64,000 bases of DNA. It comes from Siphonodentalium dalli. Lineage: Eukaryota > Mollusca > Scaphopoda > Gadilida > Siphonodentaliidae. This document shows, piece by piece, positions 11,651 through 24,270 of the stretch. The stretch lies in assembly GCA_032622095.1 (NCBI GenBank), contig CP136068.1, positions 164,075,465-164,139,464 on the forward strand, read 5' to 3'. Under the pieces are notes generated by a model that did no database searches, was not told the DNA's origin, and saw nothing but the letters and a program-made list of their open reading frames with translations. Numbering within the stretch: the first letter of the stretch is position 1; every line of letters begins with the position of its first letter. The position numbers and the translations under genes are program-made.

Positions 11651-13235
11651 GCTGCACAAGTACAAGTTTTGATTAACCTTTGGTATCTTATTGGACTAAT
11701 TGCACTTGTATCAGTATTTCCACTGTGTCAGTAGCGTATACATAACAGTGGTTTTCACATGCGAAATATCGTCAGTGGAGAGTTGCTAATAATAATGAAA
11801 ATAAAATTGAAGTCAAACTATTTTTTCATGTACTTGTTAGTGTAAACAATATTTTATTTTTCATGTAGGCGCATAAATACAATTATAACATACACAATAA
11901 GACATAAGAGATAAATTGATCTGGCAGTAAGCCTGGGCTTATTCGTGGCCATTTCCGCGATATAAAATTGCTTCATAATTTGTTTTGGGTCTCGAGTGAT
12001 GAATTGTCCGCTGAAACACCGGCGAGTATATCCGTGGCTGATCGCTGCAGATCCGACACACCCCCCCCCCCCCCCCCCGCATTACATAACTCGCTGTGTG
12101 AATGGGGGAGCACGCTATTTTGTTTTCACTATTCTTTAGATGAAATATGTACATGCATGTCAGTTCGTGATGGTTCTCAGTTCAGTCGTTTGCTTCAATC
12201 TATGAACTTTTGGAGTGACAGAAAAATTACTACATTTTCACTGTACGTTAAGTTACCCGATCCATTGAGCAAAGTGTTCACATTTAATGTCATAATAGGA
12301 CCCACAAAACAGTTATCTCTCTCTCTCTCTTTTGTAAATCGGACAATGACGTAAAATGTACTTGTTGATGATATATAGTTGTGTTAGACTGTTATGTCGC
12401 ATGAACTCACTTCGAATGTATTAAAGACATATTATGGACTTGTTCGAATGTATTAAAGACATATTATGGACTTGTTCGAATGCGATAAACTTATAAGTTA
12501 GTTCACATCACTTTAAGTCCATTTAAGCTAATAATGTAAGCTTATGGGAAATATTCAGTTTTAGGATACCATAACATGACTGTTTCCACCCTCTACACAT
12601 CTTTCTATCTTTAAACAATACAACAACATACAAATGCAATATTGAACAATTCCTCAATGATAAGTTTTACAAGTTTTATATAGACATATGTGTATTAGGT
12701 AAGTGACAATACATAAATGCAATAATAGACACTTGGATGTAACAACATAATTATGTAGTAAATACAGCGTGACTTGGAGTTACCTACGCGGGTATAATGG
12801 CCAGTGGGCGGGTGTCGTTGCCATTGGGCGAGTATAGGTCATGACGCGAAGCGGAAATACATTATAGATAAGAAATTTAAATACAAAACGTGATTCTCAA
12901 AGATGATTCGAAACATAACTTGTTTTAAATAAGCATATGTTATATTGCCAATTGACACGTGACAAGATCTGTACAATCAGCAACTGCTAAATTCCGGTTA
13001 TTTTGTTTTTTTACAGCACCTCTATAAAAACAAATTTTCACGAGGAAATACATAATGAATCGACAATATCAAGTCCAAAGACCTTTCCCAACATGAGACG
13101 AATACACTTTGTGTCAACGAGCGTTTATGGATATACAACATGCAAAGAGTATTTGCGATAAACAAAACAGTTTATAACATCGAAAATGATGGAATGTTAT
13201 CTCTATACGGCAGATTATAAACTCATGGTTTAATA
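11651..13235. other. unassigned DNA with homopolymer and small duplications
   Basis: No supported gene. It contains a C tract of about 19 bases at 12060-12078, a short (CT)n run near 12316, and a 32-bp tandem duplication at 12412-12480 (TTCGAATGTATTAAAGACAT block twice plus partial). The 128-codon plus frame at 11968-12354 reads through the C tract as polyproline and shows no domain. Confidence 0.5.
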
Positions 13236-13495
13236 TCATCGACATCCGGGTATGCAACGAGCTCCTCATATGTAATGGTAGAAATACATCGAAATCCGGG
13301 TATGCAACGACCTCATCGTGGGGTAGAAATTCCTCCACATACGGGCAAGCAACGAGCCCCGCGTAGGGTAGAAATTCATGGTTCAATATCATCGGCATCC
13401 AGGTATGCAACAATTAAGCTCCGCGTATGGTAGACACTCATTGACGTCCGGGCAATCATTGACATCCGGCGAGCAACATGCTCCTCGTAGATTCA
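13236..13495. repeat. degenerate repeat of about 53 bp, five copies
   Basis: The pattern CATC(G/C)..ATCCGGGTATGCAACGA, then a CTCCTC or CTCCGCG block and GGTAGAAAT, recurs about five times with many changes. An antisense 99-codon frame across it gives a repetitive peptide, which reflects the repeat rather than a gene. Confidence 0.7.
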
Positions 13496-13734
13496 TCTTT
13501 GTACACTCACGTGACCTGAAAATAAAATTGTAGATGTCATTTTATTATGAGTAGTTACAGTCGTTAGGGCCGCAGATACGTCATAAGATTCCAATACCAG
13601 TAGCCTACGTCATAATGGCGACAAGAAGTCACACCTGGTAATTATTGCAACTTTCGGTTTTTTTTCCTTCTATGTTTTCCAAAGATATCAACACGTACTA
13701 TAGATGATGAGTCTTCTCGGATACTGAAAACATA

Positions 13735-13820
13735 GGATATCGAATAAATCAGGTTTAAGGAGATTTTGGCGTTCAAATTTCACAACTTCGAAAAGTGGTG
13801 ACCGAAGTCACTTTAACACG
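13735..13820. repeat. dispersed repeat copy 2 (see 8040-8125)
   Basis: Same order of words as 8040-8125. It is followed by two copies of an ACGAATAGATG...CAACGGTTACTGGATT block of about 47 bp (13819-13905), part of which returns at 14466-14505. Confidence 0.6.
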
Positions 13821-14510
13821 AATAGATGCTTCGTAACGGTTACTGGATTACTCGTGAGACACGAATAGATGTTTGGCAACGGTTACTGGATTTATTGAGC
13901 TAGGAACAATTATTTATTAATTAGCTACAGGTTATCGGCCGCAATAAGTAGAACGCTGCCCGCGTCATAAGTAACAAAAAGTCGGTCAAGAAGTAGAAAA
14001 CACGACCAATAAGTCAAGGTAACGTAAATGACGTCATATGTAATTAGCTCGATCGGCAAAGAATATTGGGTCGACGGAAGATAGATTGCAGTTGATTTCG
14101 GATTAATTACGGAAGTCACTGTTTTGGGAGTAAATATACATGTACGTGGATGAACTACATGTATCCCTATCAATATCATTCCCAGTGGAAACTGACAATA
14201 CTGTGAACTTCTTCACAAAGTTCACAAAAATAAAAATTGCTGGAATAATTGTGAATTTAATAAAGCACACAATGGAATATATATGTTAATATATTCATTA
14301 AGTGAAACATTATTGCCAATGTTGCTAATTAATAAAATACTTATTAATTGGTTTGTTTCCACATTGACCGAGTTATGAGACCTCGGTATGTCGCATTAGG
14401 CTTCGGCCTGCGGCCTCAGGCCACTACGAAAGACCTCGGCCTCATAACTCGGCCAATATGGGAACAAGCAACGGTTACTGGATTTATTGAGTTGGGAACA
14501 ATTATATATA
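13819..14510. repeat. direct repeats AACGGTTACTGGATT flanking about 590 bp
   Basis: AACGGTTACTGGATTTATTGAG plus a following GGAACAATTAT occurs near 13877 and again near 14468. Between them lies unassigned sequence and an inverted repeat at about 14362-14455 (ACCGAGTTATGAG against CTCATAACTCGG, with palindromic GGCCTGCGGCC in the loop). It could be a local duplication or an insertion with its target copy. Confidence 0.6.
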
Positions 14511-17270
14511 GCTCATTACCTATCTTTTTGTTTCTTACATTATTTAAGGTAAAGCAAACGGTGTATACTAGATTCGATCTTGACGCCATTTTTGACGTAG
14601 TTTTCCAGCCTGGTTTATAACAAACAACAAGTAAGAGTTCGGTCCCATCGGTACGCTCGACTGACAACAGCCATCACGCAACAATTGATGCATAATTTAA
14701 GTAAAACTTTCATTTTTCTACGACTTTTCATAGTAAATTTAATATCGCACGCGGTTTTATTTTCCACTCTATTCGTTATTCTGATATACCACGCTTATAA
14801 ATTGGTCAATAAATGGTCAATAATCCGACACCAAAATCCAATATGGCGGCCGAAATATGAAAGTTGCTAAATTATCGACATTTCACTGCTTATCGTTTGT
14901 CTCTGTGAGAAAAAATGGGCATCTTGGTGTGATGTTATATATTTACCGTATAGGAGAGTCATTTGCGCACGCAAACAGACCTTGAAATGCATTCCTGGCC
15001 AGATATATTTTCCAGTTATCACGTTTTTCCAAATGCCAGTATCATCAGGTTAACGCCGAATCGACGTTAATGGCGTAATGTCTGCTTCGAATCACTAAGT
15101 GTTATTGTTATTATAACTCATGCCAAGTCTGAGTTTAGTGCGCTGTGTGAATATTGTGGTGTACACCCATTGGGAACCTCGATTATGCAACGTGTAGTCG
15201 GCCACATTTGAGGATGTAGAGAAACTAAACTAAAAAGGAAATATAATTTATGTGAAGAGGTTTCTATAGAAGGGTGATAATAAAGAAACTTTCCAGAGAA
15301 GATGAATGAGTTCCCCATAGGGTGAATGTATTGATGCTAGCCCGTTTTGCGGAATAGCGTCACTAAATCCACCCTATGTGGACCTCTTTCTGCAAATAAC
15401 ACACACATTAAACTCAGACTTGACCCATGCATATATACGTGTATGAACTACCCCGGCTAGGATTCCTCTTATACTTGAGTTAAGGAATATTCACCTAAAT
15501 CGAAGATGGCTGCCAAAATGGAGACCAGAAATAGACACATCACCGAAAATCGCTTCTAATATAATACTGCCTTCTATCTGGTCGGTAAGAGGGACTATAT
15601 TTTCGAACAGGCGACCCAAGAGACGTTGGGAATTGTACTATGCAGTAATTATTTGTAGACCAACATTCGCATATGTTTCTATTTTGTGTCTGAAATGCCC
15701 ATCAGTTCGATATTTTCGAACATGAATAAGAAATTATAACACATACAATTTAATGTCTTCCTAAAATTAACTAAAGGAAATACATATCTTTTGAAGCTGA
15801 TTATTAATAAATTGTTTTCCTAACCCGTCGCCGGTGCGCTAATTTTCACGGGGACGAAATGGCATGTTATGTTAGGTGGCTCAAATCATGCACGGACGTG
15901 TATAAATATATATTCGGATGGGTTCATAAACAGAGAGAAGTTGCCCTTTATACAGTAAATAAAGGGTATCCATAGAGAAGTTGTAGCAGTATTGACTGCA
16001 GTTGTAAATTCCATGCAGGGCCGTAATGTCGAAGGGTCGGTGTGTCTCATCCTCATATGTGTTCAACAGTTCCACAGTTCATGATTGTCTGACTAATGCT
16101 CGAATTGTTGAGTAAAGCAATCATTCGAAAAGTTTCAATCGGTATAGGGTCGTTGGATTGACCATTTCTAACATATGGGAATATTGCGTAATCATTTGAG
16201 AAATTCAATCCTTTGTAGTGCAAATATAATTTCCTAAACTCGGAAACGGTGTCTGGTGCTATGGAGTTGAAGTACACTCGGGCAGCCTATCCCCACGTAA
16301 ACAATACAGCCACTTTCCGATTACATGCCCGAAAAACATTGAAGATTATAGAGTATATGTTTGGGCCAATCGGCCCAATCCAATCATTTTTCAACCAGAC
16401 CAAACACCCAGGTTTGCTGAATTACAGTTACACCACTACTTGGGTTGGGTCTGTCTCATTGTTACATATAGCTTTTGAACTGTTGGAAATATCCATGCTA
16501 TTGTTGGTTTAAACGCAACAAATTCCACACTAATTAGTGCATGGCTGGCTCAAACAATGAGAACAATTCAAGCACTATGTCGAGTCAGCAATTTTCAACA
16601 GTTAACAAATTCAGCCAAAGTTGGAGTGGGTAGACACTCCCACCCCAACTTCTTTGGTGACCCTATTTCAGGCCCTTGGTTCTATATTTCTTATTTATAG
16701 ACATATTTTAGCAACATGGTCAGTTAAGGTAAAAGAAATAGGCAACCCTCGAAAAACGGGTCAAAAACATTAAATTCCTTGTCCAATTCATTGGAAGAAA
16801 CGAAGTTATCATATCCAATCGCATAGCTATAGAGTGATTTCCCTTTACCTGACAAGCGGTGTGCCACATTCCTAACAAACGGAGTTCATAGTACTAAATT
16901 TGTCCTGCACTGATAACTTACACAGCGTCGCTTACACTATTAGATTCCCAGCGTCCATAGCAATGACCACGTTCTCCGCTACTCAAATACACGTGCTATA
17001 GTAGTAAATGTTTTATCAAAAATATTTCCCTTCAATGAATATTAATCCTTCTGAACTTATAGTATCTATTAGACTGCCTGTCTGATAATTCTTTCCGGAA
17101 CGGCCCTCCATATAAATAATAGATCATTCAAATGTATAGAATTATAACTGGGTGGGATAATCTATGTACCATATAAATGGTTACTGTACACCCAGTGTAC
17201 TCCTTACATCGTTTTATCTGTATGTGTACACATGCTACATGTGTATATTTACATACTAAGTGTGATCATC
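14511..17270. other. unassigned DNA
   Basis: Many short overlapping ORFs on both strands, none with a recognisable domain or signal. Words such as ATGGCGGCC (about 14843) and AAGATGGCTGCC (about 15503) recall YY1-type sites but have no gene next to them. Confidence 0.4.
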
Positions 17271-17760
17271 ACTAAATCCAGCATTCCGATTGGTCGGCGC
17301 CCACGTGGCTAGTTGCAATTATTTCTCGCGCAACAGCTCATAACTGCAGCCTCATAATTACATCGACACGTCATCAGTTTCGGAAAGAAGAACGCGTAAT
17401 GTTTTGGGCGCATTTGGACTCGCGCAGGATTGACTTAATACATCATCGGGTTTCAATATAAAGAGAAATTGTTCCTGTTAACTTTTTGCCAAGGGTGCTA
17501 TGGGATATTTTAGGCTTGTTTTGTCACGATACACTTTTCGATTTAAATACATTTACAAAAGTGGCTTTTTCGCTAAATGTATAATATGATTACGTCAGTA
17601 CGTATGGACAACCCAAAACACGTACGTCCATCTATAACATGATAAATGTATGTTTCATAGCCTGAGTGCCTGTATTTCTGGCCAACCTGCGATATATACG
17701 ATCACGCCAGTACGTATATATGGACCGTAGGACGGCGACATGTCACTCCATCTACATCTA
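17271..17760. other. unassigned DNA with promoter-like words and a diverged duplication
   Basis: ATTGG (inverted CCAAT) and a CACGTGG E-box lie within 30 bp near 17290-17310, but no gene is seen beside them. Around 17587 and 17702 an 'ACG(TCA/CCA)GTACGTAT...GGAC' block occurs twice about 115 bp apart. Confidence 0.35.
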
Positions 17761-17904
17761 CAGTATACCCCATACCCTCAATGAACTGAGGATTATTAGG
17801 GGGCGCATGAATAAAATATAATTACATGGGTAAAAGAATTTTTGTTTTTTGTTTTTTTTGTTTGTTATTAAAATCAAGAGCATTTGGAATTTATGTACCA
17901 TTAT

Positions 17905-18335
17905 TTTGACGCTGGTGGTGGTTTTGTGGAGGAGCCCTGCTTGCTCTTACCGGGTTCATATAAGTGACTGTGGAGGGCATCCTTAAACAATGATGTGTCT
18001 TGAATATTTGCAGTATCGGTTGGGATTTTGTTCCAGAGAGAAATTGTTCGGGGATAGCAGGAAGTGCTGAGGTATTTCGGTCGATAGAAGGGGCGGAGAA
18101 GTTTGTGGTCTCGTGTGGGTGTTAGTGGAGCAGAGTCAGTGATGTTTACATGATTATATCTGATTTTATGGAAGAGGATAACAGAGGAGAAGTCTCTTCT
18201 ACTGCTAAGAGTAGCTAGGCCATTTAAGAATGTTTAACATGTTTGTGGGGCTGCTTGGGTAGTTGTAAATATTGAAGATATATCTGACTGCTCGGTGTTG
18301 AACCATTTCAATTTTTTAAATTAAATTAAATAATT
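17905..18335 (-). pseudogene. LINE reverse transcriptase C-terminal fragment
   Basis: Translating the minus strand from about 18320 gives VQHRAVRYIFNIYNY then NMLNILKWPSYS, stops, and after a frame change LFHKIRYNHVNITDS followed by PTRDHKLLRPFYRP and PRTISLWNKIP. This is the order of the conserved tail after the reverse transcriptase of many invertebrate LINEs (QRRAaRfv, L.W..L, FPRTI..WN.LP). The catalytic part is missing, so it is a 5'-truncated dead copy. The frame is too short to appear as a single ORF. The region to about 17780, with an A-rich run on the minus strand, may be its 3' UTR. Confidence 0.75.
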
Positions 18336-18344
18336 CAAAAATAT

Positions 18345-18480
18345 GTCCAAAGGTTCGCTATTCCCAAGGTTCATTATACCGAAGTTTCGCCATTCCCAAG
18401 GTTCTCTATATTCCTCGATATTCAGAAGGTTTTTATAACTTGTTATTTTGAAGTTCATTCTATATTCTAAAGTTTTGAGA
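18345..18480. repeat. degenerate minisatellite (CTATTCCCAAGGTTC type)
   Basis: About four to five diverged copies of a roughly 28-30 bp word containing ATTCCCAAGGTTC or a variant (AGGTTCGCTATTCC, AAGTTTCGCCATTCC, AGGTTCTCTATATTCC). Decay increases to the right. Confidence 0.6.
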
Positions 18481-18520
18481 GGGTTCTTTATCATAAGACT
18501 CTTTTTATGAAGGAAATAAC

Positions 18521-18960
18521 TTAAAGGTACTCAATCCGATAAGACGCTGCTAAATTACTCTTTCTTTGGTTTCGGTGGGGGGGGGGGGTATTTGATTAGT
18601 GTCGAGGAACCCACCAATCAAAGCTCAGAGTAATTAGATATCGATCTTTGCATTTTGCTATTTTTATTGTTTCTGGGCCTGATCGTGCCAGAAGGACGAG
18701 ATCAAACGGGCGGTCTTCCAGATAAAGATGGATAACTGTAAAATCGTGGTAATAATAACTACTTGGTATAAATACGCCCAGAATAGCAAACCTTATGAAC
18801 ATATGTGAATATTTAGGTACAAATAAACCTATTTGCACGAGAATATGTTGCAGCACCAGATATAGAGGAATGTGGGCCACAGTTAGACATGGGTCAGAGT
18901 GAGATATTGCCTCTAACATTTCTCTAATTTCCAGACCAATATCCATGGTGCCAGTCAAGC
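18521..18960. repeat. MITE-like element, first copy, incomplete
   Basis: Starts TTAAAGGTACTCAATCCGA, the same as the element at 19081, and shares about 130 bp with it (GTCGAGGAACCCAC, AATCAAAGCTCAGAGT, ATCGAT blocks), but no matching right terminal repeat is found. A G tract lies near 18576. The 120-codon antisense frame at 18596-18958 has no recognisable domain. Confidence 0.55.
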
Positions 18961-19080
18961 GATATTAGCCATATAGCACATTTTACTATATTTCTTCAAA
19001 ATGCAATCACCAGGTGAAGGTTGAATCTGGCCAAGCGACCAATTTTCAAGGCAAAATTATTTAATTTAATTTTTGCAATT

Positions 19081-19522
19081 TTAAAGGTACTCAATCCGAA
19101 TTAACCCTCGCATATTATTATTTCCTTGACTTCGGAGGTGAAAAATATTTGATTCAAGTCGAGGAACCCACAAAATCAAAGCTCAGAGTGATCAGATACC
19201 GATTTTTAAAATCTATCATTTTAATTTTAGGTGGCCCAGCATTGGCCAGCAAACAGCAGACGAGAATACTTTTTCTGACCAAATTGCAGATGAATATGGA
19301 TATGTTTTTTTGTGTGTGTGTCAGATGTTTGACAAATCAGCAATATTCGTTGAGCAAAAAGTTGATAAATTACAAGTTTTTGTCAATTTTATGCTATAAT
19401 TGACTGCAGTTTTTTTTTTAGCAATTAATCGATTCTGTCAACTGAAGCGGCATTTCAAAAAATCTTCTTGTTGTTGGAATCTGATGATATGGGGACTATT
19501 GATTCGGATTGAGGACCTTTAA
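19081..19522. mobile_element. TTAA-flanked MITE candidate with terminal inverted repeats
   Basis: The left end is TTAA then AGGTACTCAATCCGAAT; the right end is ATTCGGATTGAGGACCT then TTAA. The 17-bp ends are inverted repeats with one mismatch, and TTAA on both sides would be the target-site duplication. TTAA targets are typical of piggyBac-type transposases. The 442-bp element has no transposase and would be non-autonomous. A related incomplete copy lies at 18521. Confidence 0.6.
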
Positions 19523-21774
19523 GGGAAAAATATCTTTATTGGATAAATTTACATATAATACTGAATACATTTTTATGAAAACGGGTTACGTGGATGGGGC
19601 ACAATGACTCAATGAGACATAAGTTATGGCCTGTGGTAGGATCCAACTTCAGTAGATGATAGGCACTTCAAAAATGAATGAGATAATTTGCCAAATGACT
19701 TTTGTTTTGGGGCTGGAGTGGATAAATATTTTAGATCAATCAAACTGATGTCATTGTGCAATATTGATATGTTTGGTGCATTTCCTATATGGTTACTACT
19801 TAGGGGTGACCCCTTCTGTGAAGTAGATGATAAGAAACAAGTATTAAGGGTGGTCCCAGTTCGAGATTGCATGCTTGTTCGTGACTTTTGTGAGCTTTTA
19901 TCTTACTCTCAGATGTCTAATCATTGTGATGGTCAACAATAGTGATAGCGGAGACCTAGACTGAAATTAACAATATTGATGGAAATTTAATTCTATTTAA
20001 TTCTATTTCAATTTAATTCTATATATGTCTCTTTGCCAAAAAACTTAATGATCGTTGAGAATTTTATCTAAAATTACTAATCATGCGACACATGCTGACA
20101 CTATTGGTTAATAGGCATCTGATAGTGTATAAACATTTTAATAATTGCCCGGGAGGAATGGCATTATTCTTGACAGGCATAGATACATAGATGTTCATGG
20201 CATGGTCTGAGAAAATGCTACTAGATTAAACATTTATATGGTTGCCTCATTACTACATTAGTCATGTACATGTATAACTAGAAGGTCGTGACAGTTCAAC
20301 TAAGTTGGCCTGGAATTATTATGTTTAGCATACATATTATTCCAATCCCAATGTGTCAAGTCGACAATAGCAAGTACGCAGGGCTATATTTAATAATTTT
20401 TCCACAAATAGCCACTAGTTAATATATATATGCTAGCCATGCTGATCAAGCTCCCGCTTTATGCTTAAGGTTTAAATCGAGAACTCCGTGTTAAAATCAT
20501 GAATTATTTAATATGTGAGAATGCTAAAACTAATCACCGTGCACTATAATTATTAAATTTAACTTGATGTGTCCATCACAGGAAACAGAATTCATACACA
20601 CAGATGGAAAGTTGCGGAAGCATATCCTCTCACCAGTCACTGCATGAACTATGCAGTGTGCCGAGACCAAGTGGGATTGGGAGATGTTCTTCTTTTCCTT
20701 CACTCAACAAGAAGATAAATGACTCACTTTGTTAGTCACCAATTCACTGGGCTTCACATGTTTGTTACATCTGTGTGTCGAGTCTGTTGACTGTAGATGG
20801 CTAGAATTGTATTTTGACCTTAGTCACATTCACAGTGAGTGTGTGATGCTGATGAAGTCGTTGATAACTAAATTTAGTAATCTGTAATCACTAAATTGAC
20901 TAATACAATCCTAATATTATTAGATTAGTAAGCCACATGAACGCTTTCACCGATTACTGCGTCCACAAGTTCCAGCTACGCGCTACGTCCAACGGTTCAT
21001 GACTGAACTATACTGTGTATAGTAAATCAGTCAGCTCTAAAATGTCCATTTTCTGATTTCCTTGACCCAAGTTGAGGTTTGACATGACAGTGTTAGATAT
21101 TAACAATTAAATTTACTATTTAGAGAAGTAGTTAGTAGATTGAACGATTTGATGCTTGCAGTTGAAACTCTAAGTCTAACCACTAAACCAGTCCAGGTGA
21201 AAACAGACTTAAAATTGAACAATAACAGAACAAGTCAAATCGCCGTGGTGAGCAGTCTGCACAGACCAGTCCACATTCCATTCCAGTGACCTTCATTTTC
21301 ATATTTTTTTCAGTCACAGATTCGTCATTGAGTTTCTTTCCGACTGACTGATTTTCACTTTGAACACAGTTCACTTCAACTTCAAAACAACTTAACAAGT
21401 TGTTGTTGTTGACATGATGTTGTTATTCTTCTTCTTCTTTTGACTGCTTTGACTCTAAAGTCATTCCAGTAATGGTAACGCTTACGTGCCGTGATACCGT
21501 TGTACATTTAAAATACGAGCGATAACAATAACAAGCAATTCCATTTCAAATTTCTCAAACAAGAGAGCGCCACCATTTTGTAACGAAATTACGTCATCAT
21601 TTCCAACGTTGCTATGGCCTGCCAGGGGACGTAATATTCTAACTGTAACGGTACGGAATCTGACGAGGTTTGCCGAATGCTATGCGCCCGCGTCAGCTAA
21701 ATCCACATTAAGCATTTAATTTTGAATAAGGTTGATTTTGTTTTTCAAATTTAATAGTGTTGCTATAGGGAGGC
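19523..21774. other. unassigned DNA
   Basis: Overlapping short ORFs (for example 19624-19942 on both strands, 21183-21398 minus) lack domains. CTATACTGTGTATAG at about 21009 is a short palindrome. GTT and CTT runs lie near 21401-21440. I see no RNA gene. Confidence 0.4.
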
Positions 21775-24120
21775 TGGTCGAAGAAGAAAAATAAATTCGT
21801 TTTATTAATTTAGTTTAAACAGTATTTATTTTTCCCTCTATGGACATTCAGATAAATAATTACAATAGATACAAATTTAGAAGAAAAATGGGATTAGGCA
21901 ACAAGCCATAGGCTTATTTGAAGCCCTCTCCCTTGACAATGGCACAGCCCTACTTGACTGCAAGTCAAGTAGGGGTAAATAATAGAGGCATAAAAAAGAT
22001 CCATAGAAAGAAGAAATATGAGGTGGAGGCGAGACAAAGGGACAGAAGATAATGTCAGAATTTTAGAGAGAAGGTCAGAGAGTACAGAGTGTGAGGTGTA
22101 ATTATATATCTGAACATGCATATAATTAATTTCAAATAAACCAAAAAGATATATAATAACACATTTCAAGGAAATAAAAAGTATTTATACATAATTTGTG
22201 ATTGAAAAATAACCATGTGAACATCTGCAGTGGTCCATCGACCCGACGACCCACGTTGGAGAGATCAATAGCATCTCGGTTTATGATGTACCATGCGAGT
22301 TCAATATTGCAATTTTGGAACAGCTTAAGAGAAGAATCGTTGAAAGCGATTACTGGTTATTATAAATTTCTGAGCTGCCATGAAGATTTTCTTATTAGTT
22401 TCATAGGATAATTCATCAGATCCCCATAGTAATAATTCACTAGTTATTGTTAAATCAGATAGGGTATTAAGGAGTTCTTCTCTGTGAGAGGTATATTGCG
22501 CGCATTCCAGAAAAAAATGTCTAGCAGTTTCAATGCAACCACACATGCAATAAGGCAAGTCTTTGATGTGGTTATCTTTTAGATCGCTGTTAAGATTGCT
22601 ACATCTTAATCTCAGCCTGGTGTGGTAAATTTGAGCTGTCCTAGAATAGCTGGTAAAGTAGTATTTAGGCTTTAATATATCAGGTTTAAGATTGCGTTTG
22701 AAATCGCCTATTGAAGTTGCTTCTTTAACAGAGTCTGGGAGTACATTCCACGAACGGACAGACGACGGAAGAAAGGATTGCATATAGTAATCATTATTAC
22801 TATCAGGGGGGCGTTTCATTGTATTTCTAGTGTTGTGGTCATGTAATGAGTTACTTTCTGGGGGTACCATATTACTAATATAAGGTGGTGCCCTACCGGT
22901 TTTCATTTTGAAGAATTGGATCAATTTATGCTGCTTGCGTCTATCGTCAAGATATTCCCACCCGGCCTCATCTATCAACTTGGCATTACTAACACTTCGG
23001 GTTGCACCGGTAACTATTCTCGCCATTTCATATTGGATGTCTTCAATATCATCTCGTAAGTAGTCCGGACAATTATCCCAAACGGGGGAGGCATATTCTA
23101 AAATTGGTCGAATGAAAGTGAAATAAATTTTTTCGAGAGACTTTCTGCTCAGCCTATATTTAAAACGTTTGATCATATTTAATTTTTTCCAGGCTTTCTC
23201 GGTTATTGAATTAATGTGTGTATTCCAAGTGCCACGATCGTCAAATGTTAAACCTAAATGTTTATGCGCTTGCACATCGGTGATTATGGAATTTTCCATA
23301 AATAAAATGGGGTGAAACGGTTGATCATTCTTGCGCGAAACTAGTAGTGTTTCAGTCTTGAGAGGATTAAATTTAACAAGCCATTTTACAGACCAACTGA
23401 CTATCGTTTCAATATCTCGGTTGATTACACCAGCGGCTATATTAGGATTTTCAACTGTAAGAAAGATAGAGGTGTCATCAGCAAAAAGACGAATGTTGCA
23501 CACGAGATTTTCAGTTATGTCATTTATATATATTAAGAATAACAGGGGTCCTAAAATTTACCCCTGAGGGACACCAGCAGTAGTTGCACGCCATTCAGAT
23601 AGTTCATTGTCAGCTGACACCCTCTGCTTTCTAAATTCCAAGTAGGAAACGAGAAGATTATACACATTTTCCGTAATGCCAATTTTTTTTAGTTTGAGAA
23701 AAAGCCCTTTATGCCACACCTTGTCAAAGGCCTTGCTCATATCACAAAATACGCAACGAACCTCTTTGCCTTCATCTAGTGATCTACATATAGAATCATA
23801 AACTTCAGTCAACTGGTACACAGTCGAATCACCTCTTTTAAAACCAGACTGGTACATAGAAAGTAACCCGTTTTTATCAAGAAACGTCCACAAATGTTTA
23901 TATATGCATTTCTCGAAAACTTTCGATAAACAGCTTAACAATGAAATTGGGCGGTAATTCGATAGAATGCTTGGATCTCCACTTTTAAAAACTGGACATA
24001 CATTCGACAGCTTCCACTCAGAAGGATAATAACAGTTTTCACTAAATGCATTGCATAACAGTGTTATAGGTTCACAGAGTGATTTGGCACATTGTTTTAT
24101 TAATTTGACAATTCTATTCC
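21775..24120 (-). mobile_element. 5'-truncated non-LTR retrotransposon
   Basis: Made of the reverse transcriptase frame at 22325-24184 and a probable 3' UTR of about 550 bp to its left, read on the minus strand. The 3' UTR contains AATAAA boxes near its end and a perfect 12-bp hairpin at 21948-21974. The endonuclease and first ORF are absent, the usual result of incomplete target-primed reverse transcription. The right edge is set where reverse transcriptase similarity fades (about 24115); the left edge is uncertain. No target-site duplication found. Confidence 0.65.
21948..21974 (-). other. hairpin in LINE 3' UTR
   Basis: CCCTACTTGACT pairs perfectly with AGTCAAGTAGGG around a 3-base loop. 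Stem-loops near the 3' end of LINE RNA are used by some reverse transcriptases to recognise their template; that role here is inference. Confidence 0.6.
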
Positions 24121-24184
24121 AACATGGCGGCCACCATAGGCCCCATAGGTCTGAATCGCCCGGATGTAAAAACAATTTTTTCAT
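22325..24184 (-). pseudogene. LINE reverse transcriptase with one in-frame stop
   Basis: A 620-codon frame broken only by a TAA at 23558-23560. The sequence before the stop has NYRPISLLSCLSKVFEK (about residues 76-92), the QSGFKRGDST block and motif A FCDMSKAFDKVW (about 146-157), ending in GVPQG. After the stop come ILGPLLF and the catalytic FADD (about residue 235), then the thumb and a long tail with FIRPILEYASPVWD. The C-terminus has CMCGCIETARHFFLEC, a Cys/His cluster found in several invertebrate LINEs. The stop falls where a Ser codon is normal in the family (GxxQGSxLGPLLF), so a single TCA to TAA change would explain it. It lies in the jockey/CR1-like range of LINEs; the clade is not certain. 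The ATG at 24184 is unlikely to be the original start because the N-terminal part is missing. Confidence 0.9.
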
Positions 24185-24245
24185 GTTGATAGGGTATAGA
24201 AATTACTGACGTCACAACTATACTTGCGTCGCTTATGTTACTGTA

Positions 24246-24267
24246 AAACAACCCTTTGGGTTGTGAT
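24246..24267. repeat. small hairpin beside the long foldback
   Basis: ACAACCC-TTT-GGGTTGT forms a 7-bp stem just left of the foldback at 24271. Confidence 0.6.
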
Positions 24268-24270
24268 AAA

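Noticed and set aside
11968-12354. 128-codon ORF with polyproline
   Set aside because: The Pro run is a translated C homopolymer and the rest has no recognisable feature.
14362-14455. Inverted repeat with GGCCTGCGGCC loop as a terminator or RNA gene
   Set aside because: No transcribed gene is adjacent and the pairing is imperfect; it is kept only as part of a repeat.
17271-17320. CCAAT box and E-box as a promoter
   Set aside because: No plausible first exon follows on either strand; both words are common by chance.
18596-18958. 120-codon antisense ORF
   Set aside because: It lies within the MITE-like repeat and shows no domain.
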